Shown: positions 29,406-41,407 of the stretch, in pieces
Numbering within the stretch: position 1 is the first letter of the stretch
How the letters are laid out: each line of letters opens with the position of its first letter
Assembly (NCBI RefSeq): GCF_040412425.1
Contig: NC_089744.1
Span: forward strand, 39,000,099 to 39,064,098
From: Macrobrachium rosenbergii
Lineage: Eukaryota; Arthropoda; Malacostraca; Decapoda; Palaemonidae
DNA: 64,000 nucleotides
Direction of reading: 5' to 3'
Made by a program: the position numbers and the translations under genes
Notes under the pieces: generated by a model
Databases searched by the model: none
Seen by the model: only the letters and a program-made list of their open reading frames with translations
Told to the model about the DNA's origin: nothing

Positions 29406-32400
29406 TAAGATTTGAGGGCGGACAGAAAAAGTGCGGACGGACAAAGTCGACACAACAGTTTTCTTTTGAAGAAAACTAAAAAGCACCAAAAGCAAAGGTA
29501 ATTAGAGGGGAAAATATATGGTTCGGACGGGACGTCGTATGTGACAGAAAGAAAAATCTCACTTGAAAAGTTTGCCCAAACGCGGAGCTCAGAATGCCAC
29601 CTGGCCAGGTATTTCATTCCAAAACTTCAAAATCTTTATATTTTATGCAAGTATTGCCTTGTCGCAAAAATCTAGGAAATTTGCAATCATGCCCAAATAC
29701 AATGCGTATGTTAATTAAAGTAAGGTAAGGCTAGCTTACTTAGCAAGGTTTAGGCCCATCTAAAGGTACATTACCACTAGGCTAATATGCCACTGATACG
29801 CAAAAGCTGGCAGCTTCACTTTCTAGACCTAACCAACCACATAAAATTTACAGGGTGTGACGTATATCCCTCTAAATAATAAAAATTACACAACTGATAT
29901 GATACCTTCAGCAACTGATGACCACTAAATTTATACGAACAGAAGACGATGACCTGCATAAAATGGATAATAAAATAAAGAACTCTGAAGACACGTAATA
30001 ATCACTACACGACCAGAGGTTAATACGGACTGACATAATGCTGGTATGGTCAATCGAGCACAAATCCTACTTTCAAGTAAACGACACAACGTAATTAGTT
30101 TGTTCATGCTGTGGCATGTAAACTAAAGCCTATGTTATTGGGTAATTATTTCTATTAGTAATTATAAGGCACACGATAAGAGAACAGAGAAAACGGTCAA
30201 GAGAATTATTCTAGAGGCTCATTTGTTAAAGTTGTTTACATCATGAGACCCTTGCTCTAAAAAATAAGCGCTCCGTATCCGTCAAGTGCAGGTGCAAACT
30301 GATTCGGTGTGTTCTCTGAGGTCTTGGTTTTTGAGGTGTGGTTAACAAATTGACGCATATAACTATAATGATTAACAAGTGTTGAATAATACAAAGATTC
30401 CAGGTGTAAAAGGCGGTGGAGAGCTACCGGTCATGAGAATCATAGCCTACCTTATCAGGTATAGGCCTAGTAAGTACAATATATGAAATTCGTATTACTC
30501 GTGCTTGATTATGATCCAGCCATACAATTGTAGGATTTAACGAAACTGTTTTGACAGTCTAATACCATCCAGAGGGGAAAACTTTGGGCAGTGCGTTGCA
30601 CACAGTTTTCCCCACAGTTTATACTTTGTATTATGCTTTTTTAGGCCAAGCAGAAGGCTAATGTTAGTGCATGCTCCCATGTTTTTATGTTCCTTACCTT
30701 TCATAGGCTAGGGTGACCAGCTAAAGGGGATCAACCCAAACGAGATTCAGGGACCCAGAGTTGTTGGAGAGAAATATTTGTAATTACTCTGTTTATCCAG
30801 AAACTTATGTGTTGTCCTGGAGATTGTTACTGCAGTTCTGAAAAAAAGCTGTTATAAACTTCTACTGGAAATTCTAGTTTGCCCCTCGGCGCCTGTCTGT
30901 AACATTAATGGGAGCCCTGTCACGGAATTGGGATCTTGGGGAAGAAGGAAGGAAGGAATGAAATTGAGGGAAAACAAGGATATACAGTAACTACCAAACC
31001 TTAGCTAACTTGACTTGGAATGCCAGGTCGTACTTGGCTAGGGAGAAGGCCATTGCCTCCCTGGAGCCTCCTCTTCCTAACTTTACCCTGAAAATACAAT
31101 TTTTCTCTTGTGTTATTCTGTTTCCAAAGCATCAAAGTCAGAATAAAACGTCAGGAGAACCACATTTCCCCAGGTTTAGGTTGATCATTTTAAATGAAAA
31201 TTATAAACAGCTCACTTAGGACTAATTACTGAACACATTATTTTGTACAAGTTGAAAGGCAAATATTAATGCCTTGCCTCTATCATCACTACTAAAGAAT
31301 GACTGGTAGCAAACCAGTAATGGAAGGGTATGATGTCACCACCACCACCTTTACACTAATGCTGATAACACTAAAGAGTATTACATTTCCAAAAAAAAAA
31401 AAAAAAAAAAGTTTACCAGAACAAACTATGCATAGCTGCACATGCTTAACTGGGCATTGACATCACAAGTTGCACCAGTGTCTGGATCAGGTAAGCAATT
31501 GATAGTGGAGAAAAGCTACCATTGAACACAATGTAAATGAAATCATTTTAAAACACCTCTTAATCCGTATCTGTCAAAAGTAACCTTTACAGGAATTGGT
31601 TATATAACAGTGCCCTAAAATCTGTAGAAAAAGTTTGATATACTTATCATTACCATTACCATTACAGTACTGTAAATATGAATGGTTATGCTGGGGGGGT
31701 GGAAGGGGATGAACACCTGAAGAGTCACTTGACTCTTCAGGTGTTCATCCCCTTCCAGCAGGATAGATAAAAACTTCCAAAAAAAAAAAAAGTAAAGTAC
31801 AGGGAAACATTGTAAGCTGTCACAACTACAAAGAAACAATAAGAGTGAGAAAATGTGATAATGATAATTATATATTACAGGGAATCAACCTGACCTAACC
31901 TTCCAGATTCCAGCCTATAATGTCCGGTTGTAACATGTCCAGTGGAGACACCTTAAACTTAAAAAAAAAAATAAATAAAACATGTAATCAAGTATAAATA
32001 TAATAAAAAGATTTTATTTTTTTATGTGATTTTGATGAATTTTGTGTTCATTACTTTAATTACACCCCCACCACTCTTTTTTTTAGTTGCACAGTAATGA
32101 GGGAAACCAGGGTTTTTGGGTGGAGGAATATGAAAAGCTTGGAATATAGGTATGCATCCTGATCTGACTTAACTTAGGGTGCTGGGTCATAGTAATATGC
32201 AGGGAAGCATCCTAACCTAATTCAAGCTAGATACCTAGAATGCCTACATCCTAGCTGACCAGGGAAGTTATTTTGTCCCTCTTTTGGACACAAGGACATC
32301 GTATACCTAACATGTTGCAGGTGGCCATAAATCGGAAACATTATTTGGTCACACACCTTGCTTATTAGTAGCCCTCTGTGTCAGTATCATCTTCAGGAGT

Positions 32401-33165
32401 GGACATCCTCAGCAACCGCACCCCTAAGCAGATCCTAAAGCATGAGATAATAGTATTCTGGTTCTCACTGTGGTCCCACGCTGTTGTTAGGCAGAGATTG
32501 GCATAAAGAGTCAAGCAAACATTTTCAATGGAAATAAATGTAAAAATCATCAAAATCCCACTTAACTTTTATCAAAGTATATTTCACTTTTAAAATCAGG
32601 TACAGTAATACTTCCAGTTGATGTTGTTTTGACTGATGGCATTTTCGATGTTACAGCAGGTTTGTTAGAAATTAAAGGGAAGAATGAAAATCAAGTTACA
32701 ATGGTCAGCAACAAATGATGAAACACCATAAAAGATAGAAATCAATAAAAAAAAAGTATCAAATCGCATAAAGCAATTGTTAAAATAGGGAAAATAATGT
32801 ACAAGTAATGATATTTACATTATAAAATCATTTAAAAGCATACAGATATTACAAATATTGTCTTAGTTGCATGACATCCTACTATACATACTTTATAGTT
32901 GTATGTAAGGTATGTGATTCAAGCGTTCGGTCATCAGCCATAAAAATGTAAAAATAAATAGGAAAGTTCCAAATCACATAAAAACATTGAAATATACAAG
33001 ATAATATGCCTCTACATTAATGTGTTCACAGAATGAAACCATTTAAAAACTGCAGAATATAAAATGTATTGCCATGGTAGGTGGTTTCTAGTTCCAGCAT
33101 TCAGCCATGTGGCAGGGTTAGTTCTTTGCAACAAATTCAGATGTGTGCTTGCATGTGTGTTTCAG
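29406..33165. other. No gene seen in about 3.7 kb
   Basis: Contains the palindrome at 31701-31756, a few CCTAACCT-like motifs and A-runs (31389-31410, 31778-31790). Short frames (29405-29617, 31010-31219, 31615-31839) show no similarity I recognise. Confidence 0.4.
31701..31756. repeat. Near-perfect 56-bp palindrome
   Basis: A 27-bp arm starting GGAAGGGGATGAACACC (31701-31727) is followed after only two bases (CT) by its exact reverse complement (31730-31756). It could extrude as a cruciform or fold as an RNA hairpin. No other copy occurs in the window. Confidence 0.9.
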
Positions 33166-33370
33166 TATGGTGGTACTTCAGTTCATGAACTTAATCCATT
33201 CCAGGAGACTGGTCATGAAACCTTTTTGTTTGTCAACCAAAGCAGTTTTTCCCCAAAGATAATAATGAAAAATAGATTTATCTGTTCCACACACAGCCCC
33301 TCCCCACCCCTCCAGATGACTGCATATTTAAACTTTCCAACAAGTGAAATACACAAAGAGAAACACTAAA
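33166..33370 (+). mobile_element. pogo/Tigger-like terminal region
   Basis: CAGTATGGTGGTACTTCAGT then TTCATGAACTTAATCCATTCC resembles the terminal inverted-repeat region of Tigger/pogo DNA transposons (GGTACxTCxGTTCxxGAACTTAATCC pattern). A loosely complementary stretch (GTTCATGAACCAACTTTTTCG-like) lies at 35138-35160. Assignment is by pattern only. Confidence 0.45.
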
Positions 33371-33503
33371 AGCAACTGAGAGATGGCTCAAGTGGAAGAC
33401 TGGGTATTGCATGATTTTTTTTTTTTTTTTTTTTTAGGTGTTTAGTGCCACTTGTATTATTACTCTATAAACTAATAGCGGCATTAGTTACCTTTTCAGC
33501 TAC

Positions 33504-33504
<1 letters not shown>

Positions 33505-33591
<87 letters not shown>
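33505..33591. repeat. (ATT)n microsatellite, tail of a LINE
   Basis: About 29 ATT units directly continuous with the 3' end of the LINE fragment on the right, whose minus-strand tail would be (AAT)n. Confidence 0.92.
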
Positions 33592-33594
<3 letters not shown>

Positions 33595-34160
33595 AGGATG
33601 AACCCTCTTCATATGGAAAAACCCAAAAGGGCCATTGACTTGAAATTCAAGCTTCCAAAGAATAAGGTGATCATTAGAAAAAACTAACAGAAGGTAATGG
33701 GGAAGTACAGAAAGATGAGATCACTTATTAAAACAGAAAAAAATAGGTTAACAAAATTAATAAATAAATAGATAAAAATGTAAGTAATCTATTAAAATAA
33801 AATGAGAATTTTATTATTATGAAAATAATGCGCTGCATCTTCGCCTGAACTTTCGAAGTTCCAATTGCACGACATTCTCGGGGAGACTGTTCCACGGTCC
33901 AACAGTGTGAGGAATAAAGGACCTCTGGAACTGAGAAGTTTGACATCGAGGCATATTTACTGCATACTGTACAGTATTGGTGCTGCTGTTCAGCAAATGC
34001 GGTTGCCCTCGGCAGGAAAGGGGGATCAGAGATCAGTTGGGAATGAGACATCTCGGTTAAAATACAACTCGTGAAAAATTGACAATCAAGAAACCACCCG
34101 TTGATGGTCCAAGTCATAAATGCCAATATCAGGAAACAGAACCTTACCACCAGCCAAGTG
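33592..34160 (-). mobile_element. 3' end of a CR1/Jockey-like LINE
   Basis: The minus strand encodes the C-terminus of a LINE polyprotein, in two frames: 'SQLISDPPFLPRATAFAEQQ', then after a frameshift 'MPRCQTSQFQRSFIPHTVGP', 'WNSLPENVVQL' and 'FRRRCSALF' before a stop at 33817-33819. The RSFIPxxxxxWNxLPE signature is typical of the region after reverse transcriptase in CR1/Jockey-type LINEs. A ~220-bp 3' UTR follows, then the (ATT)n tail. The catalytic domains are missing through 5' truncation. The same 3' UTR recurs at 52612-52826. Confidence 0.75.
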
Positions 34161-34177
34161 TCCCGTAGGGGGCGGTA

Positions 34178-34480
34178 GTACTGTCAGTGCACCTCATTTG
34201 GTGCACTGTAGGAATTACTGTACTTAGGGGTCTTTGCAGTGTCCCTTCGACCCCTAGCTGCAACCTCTCTCATTCCTTTTACTGTACCTCCGTTCATAGT
34301 GTCTTTCTTCCGTCTGACTTTCCATCCGCTTTAACAACTGTTTCATAGTGCAGCTGCGAGGTTTTCCTCCTGTTACACCTTTCAAACCTTCTTACTGTCA
34401 ATTTCCGTTTCAGCCCTGAGTGACCTCATAGGTCCCAGTGCTTGGCCTTTTGCCTAAATTCTATATGTATTCAATTCTAC
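34178..34480 (-). repeat. SINE-like repeat, prawn type (family 1), copy 3
   Basis: Reverse-complement copy of the repeat at 18838 and 28310: 'GTGCACCTCATTTGGTGCAC', 'GCAGTGTCCCTTCGACCCCT', 'GAGGTTTTCCTCC', 'GTGACCTCATAGGTCCC', 'GCTTGGCC'. Confidence 0.8.
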
Positions 34481-34567
34481 CAGCTAAGTGAAAGGTGAAG
34501 AGGAGGGATTTTATTGTTTGGAAGGGGTGGCAACCTTCAGTACAGTATGGATAGTAACTAGTTTTCT

Positions 34568-34622
34568 GGGGTTACAGGCTGCTTTATGAGCAAGAGCCCT
34601 TGCTGGCATAAAGCCAGCTTAG
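34568..34622 (+). repeat. Short dispersed repeat, copy 1
   Basis: 'GAGCAAGAGCCCTTGCTGGC' and 'ATAAAGCCAGCTTA' match, in opposite orientation, 58048-58105. The inner GCTGGC/GCCAGC can pair. Family unknown. Confidence 0.55.
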
Positions 34623-35236
34623 TCAATAACAACAGCTTCTGGGGTGGTTTCTCGCATTTTTATTTTTAAAGGATGGGCTTTTCTAATTCTGTTGCTTTCT
34701 TTCACCTTCCCACAAATTGTCCCCTGAAATGCTGGTCTTTTCTCATTCCTGTTCATTTCTTTCACCTTCCCACAAATTATGCTTTCTGAAATGCTGTCAC
34801 CCAGCAACTGTTTTTCGTTTATCCAAATCAGCAACAGGTTTTCCAGCTGCTCTGCTGTTTTCAGTCTTTTTAAACACTGTCAGTTGTTTTGCAATATCAG
34901 TTGCTTTGGTGGCCTCTTTTTGTTTTAATCTTGGGATGTTTGCGAATGTAGCCATTCCAAACTAAATGCCAGCATTGGACATGCGTATACCACTTGAATG
35001 TTATGTCAAGATCTTTTTTTTTTAACCTCTTACCAAGATCCTTTTAGGATCTTGGCCGTTGTTTACAGAGACTATTTGTTTTAGCATGCTGTTCATAATC
35101 TAAAACTGTTTATAAACCAAAGCAAGTTGTAATCAATATTTTTGTTCATGAACCAACTTTTTCGTGATGTGAAGCATTCGGTAGCCAAGATTTAACTGTA
35201 TTTGCATTGGTAGTTGTGTCTTGAATAATAAGTGTC
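34623..35236. other. No gene seen; possible transposon UTR
   Basis: Two similar segments (34680-34730 and 34740-34790) share TTCTTTCACCTTCCCACAAATT, a small local duplication. The end of the interval resembles a Tigger terminal region. Confidence 0.4.
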
Positions 35237-35410
35237 ATGGCTTTAAAGAAAGTTTATAGTGCTAGTGCCAAGAAGGGTACTGTAGTTACAGTGGAAATTA
35301 AAGTGGCTATGGTAAAACTCAAAGAAAATGGTGAAAATAATGCTGTCGCTTTTACCTTCCTCTGGTCCATAGAGCACATAGATGTCACCCCCTCAAGTAC
35401 AGTAGGCTAC
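35237..35410 (+). pseudogene. pogo/Tigger-like transposase N-terminal fragment
   Basis: The frame opens with 'MALKKVYSASAKKG' and 'VEIKVAMVKLKENGENNAVA', which resembles the CENP-B/Psq-type helix-turn-helix start of pogo/Tigger transposases (T-K-L-x-V-V-K-x-x-E-N-G-E-S-N pattern). After about 45 residues the similarity stops, although the frame stays open to 35536. No DDE catalytic domain is seen downstream, so it is a relic. Confidence 0.5.
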
Positions 35411-35536
35411 TGTACGGTATACACTGCTCCATACTGTACATGTATAATTTCTATTGGTTTATTTTTCATTCTCTATAAAGAATACGCACAAATTTACCAT
35501 TTTGAAAAGACGGCAAAATGTTTAATTATCGAATGA

Positions 35537-37173
35537 CTTATTGTACAGTAGTGTATATGTGCCTATATTAGTGGCATCATGAGTTTGCTTAAAGGGGTTT
35601 ATAGGGTGTATAGGTTATTTTTTAAAGAATTTATTCAACCTAGGTTTTTTTTTTACTTCTGTAAAACGTCTTGGAATAAATTAGCAGCGTACCATAGGAA
35701 TTATTACACTTCCTAAGTAGCTTAGGCTAATAGTAATTTTCAAAACTTGTACACCTCCAGGTATAATACTCTTGCCAGCATACAGTGTTTGGCAGTTGCA
35801 CGTTAATGAGCCCATAGATGGCATGGTTTGAAAAATGCAATATAAAAATGATTATCCTTTTCACATTTTAAAAAATTCTTTGAATACAGTATCACCAAGT
35901 GGAGCACAGTCAAAGGTACATTAGTCAAACATGATTGTTCTATGTAAACGAGTTTAATTTTTTATGAAATTAATACCACCTACCAGACATACCATAAAGA
36001 TAATCATAGGTAGTTACTGGTTGAATCACGAAAACGTTTGAAAAATCATTCTTCATTGGTTGGTGGTTACTGTCCAAATTGCAAGTAGGCTAAGTAGACA
36101 AATCAGCACATTAGACCAAATTGAACTTCAAGAGCTTTCCTGAATAACATGGTAACAAACGTTAACAGAAGAGGCATAAATTCTGCATCCTAACTTTGTC
36201 TGTAATTATACATTTCTGACTATTTTGCCATAAAAGAAAGAAGCTTTAGAATTTACTAGTCTTTGAGTGTATTACATATTCCATATATTATAAGTTTACA
36301 CTTAACCAATACCAAAAGTGCTAACAGGGATGCATTCTAACTTAACCTTTGATGCTTGGTATTAATCTTGAAGCTGGGGATTAATGTGCTCAGGGGCTTG
36401 CACCCCTTCCCCTCCCCCCCATACCTTATAAAAATGAGACATGGCACTCACAGGATATATACTAAAGTAACCTAACTAAGGCAGACAGGGTCTTCTTAAA
36501 CCTGTGAAAAATGAGTGGTATACATAACTTAATGGATACATCCTAACCTAACCTACATAATTTGAGGTACGTCTGTGCACTTTGAAAGTTTGGTTTTTGC
36601 TTTTTTGGGGGGTTATATGTGGAGCATGAAAGGTATGAAACGGATTATAAAGTTTTGAAATTTGTTTCTCTGTGTGTAGCTTTGGGAATATTACTGAAGC
36701 CAAAACAGAAGGGAAGATGGCAGGAGTGGAGTTAGCAATATATTTAAACTGGATTTTTTATTGGAGAAAGATGTGACTATTGTAAGAAATGGGCGCATAA
36801 ATTTCCTTAGGAGAACAGGTTTGGGAAAGAAACCAAGTGTGTGCGGCTGTGTGTAAATGTTCCAACATGATCTCACTGTGTTGGGTGAAGACTTGTAAAA
36901 GAACAAATAGGATCTTAAAAGTGTTACAAATCCTTCCTACATTAGTTGGTAAATATCTTGCATATTAGTAACTCCCATCACTTTCTTTAAGGAAATCAGT
37001 GCCACAGTCATCATCATAGGATCATTGGTATCTTTTAATTATTTTTTGGTAAGATATTACTCTATCAGAGTATTACTCATATTTCAACTGTCATGCTAAG
37101 TGAGAAGCATGTCAGACTGCTGAAAAGAATGCTGTGTTAATACATTTAATATGCTGGTATGCTGTGTCAACAC
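35537..37173. other. No gene seen
   Basis: AT-rich; a few CCTAACCTAACC motifs (36545-36560) and C- or G-runs (36405-36420). Short frames show no similarity. Confidence 0.4.
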
Positions 37174-37630
<457 letters not shown>

Positions 37631-37968
37631 GATTTTGACAAAGGAAAAATCTATTTCTTGGGGAAGACCTGTGTCACCCGGTGAAATTGGTTCCATCAAG
37701 CACATTTCTAGGTATAAGTATTGCTGTATATACCAGAGAAGAAAAGCTATCTAGAATGCTAAGGTTACTACCCTCAGTTCGCTCATCTATTAATGAAAAA
37801 TAGATGTCGGTATACACAAAGGGTGAGTGTTGCCACTGCCACAGGCCTCTGCCCTGTAGAGATCTCCAGTCCCAAAATCCCGGAAAGTGAGGGGCCGTCG
37901 CATACCCAACGCCCATCGCCCGGCCAACCAACACCTCAGCCGCCATTTTATCCTCATTCCAGGTTAGC
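37631..37968. repeat. DIRS terminal inverted repeat, left
   Basis: Reverse complement of 45801-46115 with minor differences. Shared blocks include CCTGTGTCACCCGGTGAAAT and AGGCCTCTGCCCTGTAGAGA. Confidence 0.92.
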
Positions 37969-38025
37969 ACCCTCCCCCCAAGCTTGGTATGTCAATCAGG
38001 GGGGGAAAGGAGAATAGGGGTGGGT

Positions 38026-38110
38026 CACTGGGTGACACAGGTCTTCCCCCAGAAATAGATTTTTCCTTTGTCAAAATCCCTTTTCTGGGTTCGACCTGTG
38101 TCACCCAGTG
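38026..38110. repeat. DIRS internal complementary region
   Basis: The first half is the complement of the element's left end (GTCTTCCCCCAGAAATAG, CCTTTGTCAAAATC); the second half is the complement of its right end (TTCTGGGTTCGACCTG). It is itself bounded by CACTGGGTGACACAGGTC and its complement. In the accepted model this region templates completion of the circular DNA. Confidence 0.9.
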
Positions 38111-38456
38111 AAATAGTAACAGAGAATCATACAAAGCTTGGTGAAACCCCTTAACAACTACTGTGATGGAGATAAATAAAACTATCAGTAAAAACTGAGT
38201 TTAATTATCCAAGTAGCAAAATTAGGACATGATTAATAATACAGGATAAGACATGGTCAATAACATGGGCAAATATGCACAAAATACTGTTTAATACCAA
38301 GACACTTAAATGCTAACACAAGAGAATAATGACAATATACAACATGGTCAGGAGTCAGGCTGTGAAGCATGCCTGACCTAAGAATAGACGGCAAGGGAAG
38401 TAAACGAGGCAGGTAAGCGAGAGAGGAAAGGGACAGGATAACTAAGATTGCATAGG

Positions 38457-39470
38457 TCAATCTAGGGCAGAAGGGACAATACTTCCTGCAGCCACTGTGG
38501 AAAATTTTAGGGCCTCTAGAGATTTAAGATAGTGGCGTTTGAATACTGATGGTGATTTCCAACCCGTATATTTTTTAAGATCTTCAAAGTTTATATTATG
38601 AAAATAATTAGTGGAGGTGGCCACTGCTCGGATATCATGAACCTTAGGTACTGAATCTGGGTTAGCTTGTTTAATAAAATACAGTATTTGTTGTCTGATG
38701 GCCTTTAAGGAAAGGGTTCCTCCCTTTTCCCTGACAAAAAGAGGGCCAGACAGTACATTAGAAGTTCTATGTAAATAAGCTTTAAAGTAGTGACTGGACA
38801 TAAGGATGGATCCTGTGGAAGGGGGATAACCTTCCAAGGGGACCACCTATCTTGTGGATCTTCATTCTTAGCTAAAAATTTTAGATCCGGGGATAGCAGA
38901 ACTTCTCCTGATGGGAGGAAATCAACATGGTTCAGTTCTCCAGAGAGAGCGGACAGTTCAGAAATTCTGGCACCTGAAGCTAGGCTAATTAAGAATAACG
39001 TTTTCCTTAACAGACTCAAATATGGACACTGTTCATTATCAGTGTCCGATGCTAACTTCAGCACGTCATTTAAGAACCAGGAAACCGTGTGTGGACGGGT
39101 TGCTGGTCTCAAATGAGCGCATGCTCTAGGGATTGATGAAAAATATGAGTCCATTAAGTCAATATTGAAACCATGTAAAAATATCTTTTTATAAAGCCGA
39201 CTTTGCTGTAGTAATAGTACTAGAGGCCAGTCCTTTTTCAAATAATGACCTGAAGAACGAGATTGCAAGATTCGTGGTCATCACTTTAGCTTCAGATTCT
39301 TTCAGGAATAATGCTAACTTTTTAACTGCTGAATCATACTGTCTGAGAGTAGAGTCCCTTTTATCTGACTCTAAGAACAATGTATTAACAGGATCAATAT
39401 TAGCACCTCTCTGAGCAGCGAATTTCATGAAGTCCATAAAGCCAGGGCATTTAGAATTCTTGAGGAAGCT
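38457..39470 (-). pseudogene. DIRS tyrosine recombinase
   Basis: The recombinase begins in the frame overlapping the end of RNase H ('STLRQYDSAVKKLALFLKES', 'GLASSTITTAKSAL'), shifts frame near 39200 ('FLHGFNIDL') and again near 38780. Catalytic landmarks are visible: the first Arg in 'LASGARISELSAL', His-x-x-Arg in 'KVHDIRAVATS', 'KKYTGWKS', and the nucleophile Tyr in 'FKRHYLKSLE'. All key residues survive, but the two frameshifts would stop translation. The enzyme would insert the circular element DNA into the genome without target duplication. Confidence 0.88.
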
Positions 39471-41407
39471 GACACAGTCCGAGTTTGTACTATTTGAGCC
39501 AACTTTGGCCTGGGGATTTGAATACACCGGAGTTTCAACTCTAGAAGAAGAGGAAACCAACTGCTCTTCGGCCAGTTGGGTGCCACCAGGGCCACTTGAC
39601 CTATGAATGACCCGAGCTTGTGCAAAACTTTCAACAACAGGTTTATTGGTGGAAACAGATAGATTTTCTGCCACATGTTCCAATCTATTGACATCGCATC
39701 TGTGGAGTGAGCAAGAGGGTCCAGATTGGGAGCAACATAACATGGAAGTTTGTGGTTGCTCTCTGTGGCAAACAGATCTACTTGGAGACCCGGTACCTGA
39801 CGTCGAATCCACTCGAATGATGTTTTGTCCAGAGACCATTCCGACTCCAGCGGAGTTGTCTTGGAGAGAGAATCCGCAATGACATTCCGGACACCTGCCA
39901 GATGGGTGGCTGATAAATGCCAACGGTGCTTTCTTGCCAGGGAGAAAATTGCTATCATCACTTGATTGATCCGGCTCGACTTGGAGCCCCCCCTGTTTAT
40001 ACAATGCACTACCACTGCACTGTCCAGTACCAGTCTGATGTGGATCTGTCTGGATGGACGTAGTTTTTTCAGAGTTAGAAATACTGCCATTGCTTCGAGA
40101 ATGTTGATATGGAACTGGCGGAACATGGTGGACCACGTTCCTTGAACTTTTCTGTGTTGGGAATATCCTCCCCACCCGCTCAGAGAAGCGTCTGTGTGGA
40201 TCACCAATGATGGAGGAGGAAACTGGAGGGGTACTGACCTTGATAGACTCTTGACTGACGACCATGGCCGAAGTCTTTTCCTCAACACTATCGGAATTAG
40301 GGACACCTTGTCTCTGAGTCTGTTGTTGGCTCGTCTCCGCCACACTCTGTTTATGTCTTTCAGTTTGGCTTTCAGAAGCAGGTCTGTAACAGATGCGAAC
40401 TGAAGAGAACCTAGGACTCTTTCCTGGGTACGGCGAGTGGCTTTCCTGTTTTGAGGAACTGCCTGGTGGCTTTGGCTATTTCCTCCTTTTGGCTGGCGGA
40501 AGAGACAGTTTGTGAGAGTCCAGATCCCATTGGATTCCTAGCCACTGAAATCGAGCCTCCGGAACTAGGCGGGATTTCTCCCTGTTTATTTGAAAGCCTA
40601 GGGATTCCAGGAAGTTGATCACTATGGCTGTTGCTCTCCGACATTCCTCGGCGTTGGATGCCCAAATTATCCAATCGTCTAGGTATGCGGCTAACATGAT
40701 CCCCTGGGACCGTAACTGCTGAACTACTGTTTCTGCCAGTTTGGTGAAGACTCTGGGCGCTATGTTGAGCCCGAATGGCATGACTCTGAACGAGTAAGCT
40801 TGTTTTCCTAGTCTGAATCCTAGGTAAGGAGAGAAGTTTCTCGCAACCGGGACGTGATAATAGGCGTCGGAAAGATCTATAGAGGTGGTGACGGCTCCAC
40901 GGGGAAGTAGGGTCCGCACCTGCGAGATTGTAAGTATGCGAAATTTGTCGCATTGAATGTAAAGATTGAGACGAGACAAATCTAAGATTACTCTTTGCTG
41001 ACTGGAGCCTTTCTTCAGAACGCTGAACAGTCTGCCTTGAAATTTCAGGTGTCTCACTTTCTTATAGCCCTCTTCTGAAGCAGGTCCTTTACAAAGTCCA
41101 GGAGGGCTTTGGATGGGGACTGATGGAATCTGACTAGCGGAGGGGGACCTCTGCTCCAGCTCCATCCCAGACCTTTGGAGACTATGCTGTGGGCCCACGG
41201 ACTGAAGTTCCATCGGTCCCGAAAAAGATACAACCTCCCGCCTACCTGAGGAGACTCATTGGGCGGGAGAGGGCTTACCTCCTCTACCACCCCGGTCTCC
41301 TCTCCCTCGAGAGAGGGAACGTGACACAGCCCTACCACTGAAGGAGGCTCTGGCTCTGCTTCCCCTTGCGTTCCTGTTAAAGCCACGAAACGCTCCCTGG
41401 CTTTCAA
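39425..41407 (-). pseudogene. DIRS reverse transcriptase and RNase H
   Basis: Starting near 41407 the pol N-terminal region ('PPLVRFHQSPSKALLDFVKD') precedes a frameshift at about 41060. RT then runs in the 41213-40476 frame: 'RVILDLSRLNLYIQ', 'TTSIDLSDAYYHVPV', 'FRVMPFGLNIAPRVFTKL', the active site 'AAYLDDWIIWAS' and 'GFQINREKSRL'. LDDW in place of the usual YxDD is typical of DIRS. After another shift near 40470, RNase H follows in 40345-39425: 'LVIHTDASLSGWGG', 'HINILEAMAVFL', 'VLDSAVVVHCINRGG', 'NVIADSLSK', and the DIRS-specific 'LFATESNHKLPCYVAPNLD'. The end overlaps the recombinase frame. Confidence 0.9.
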
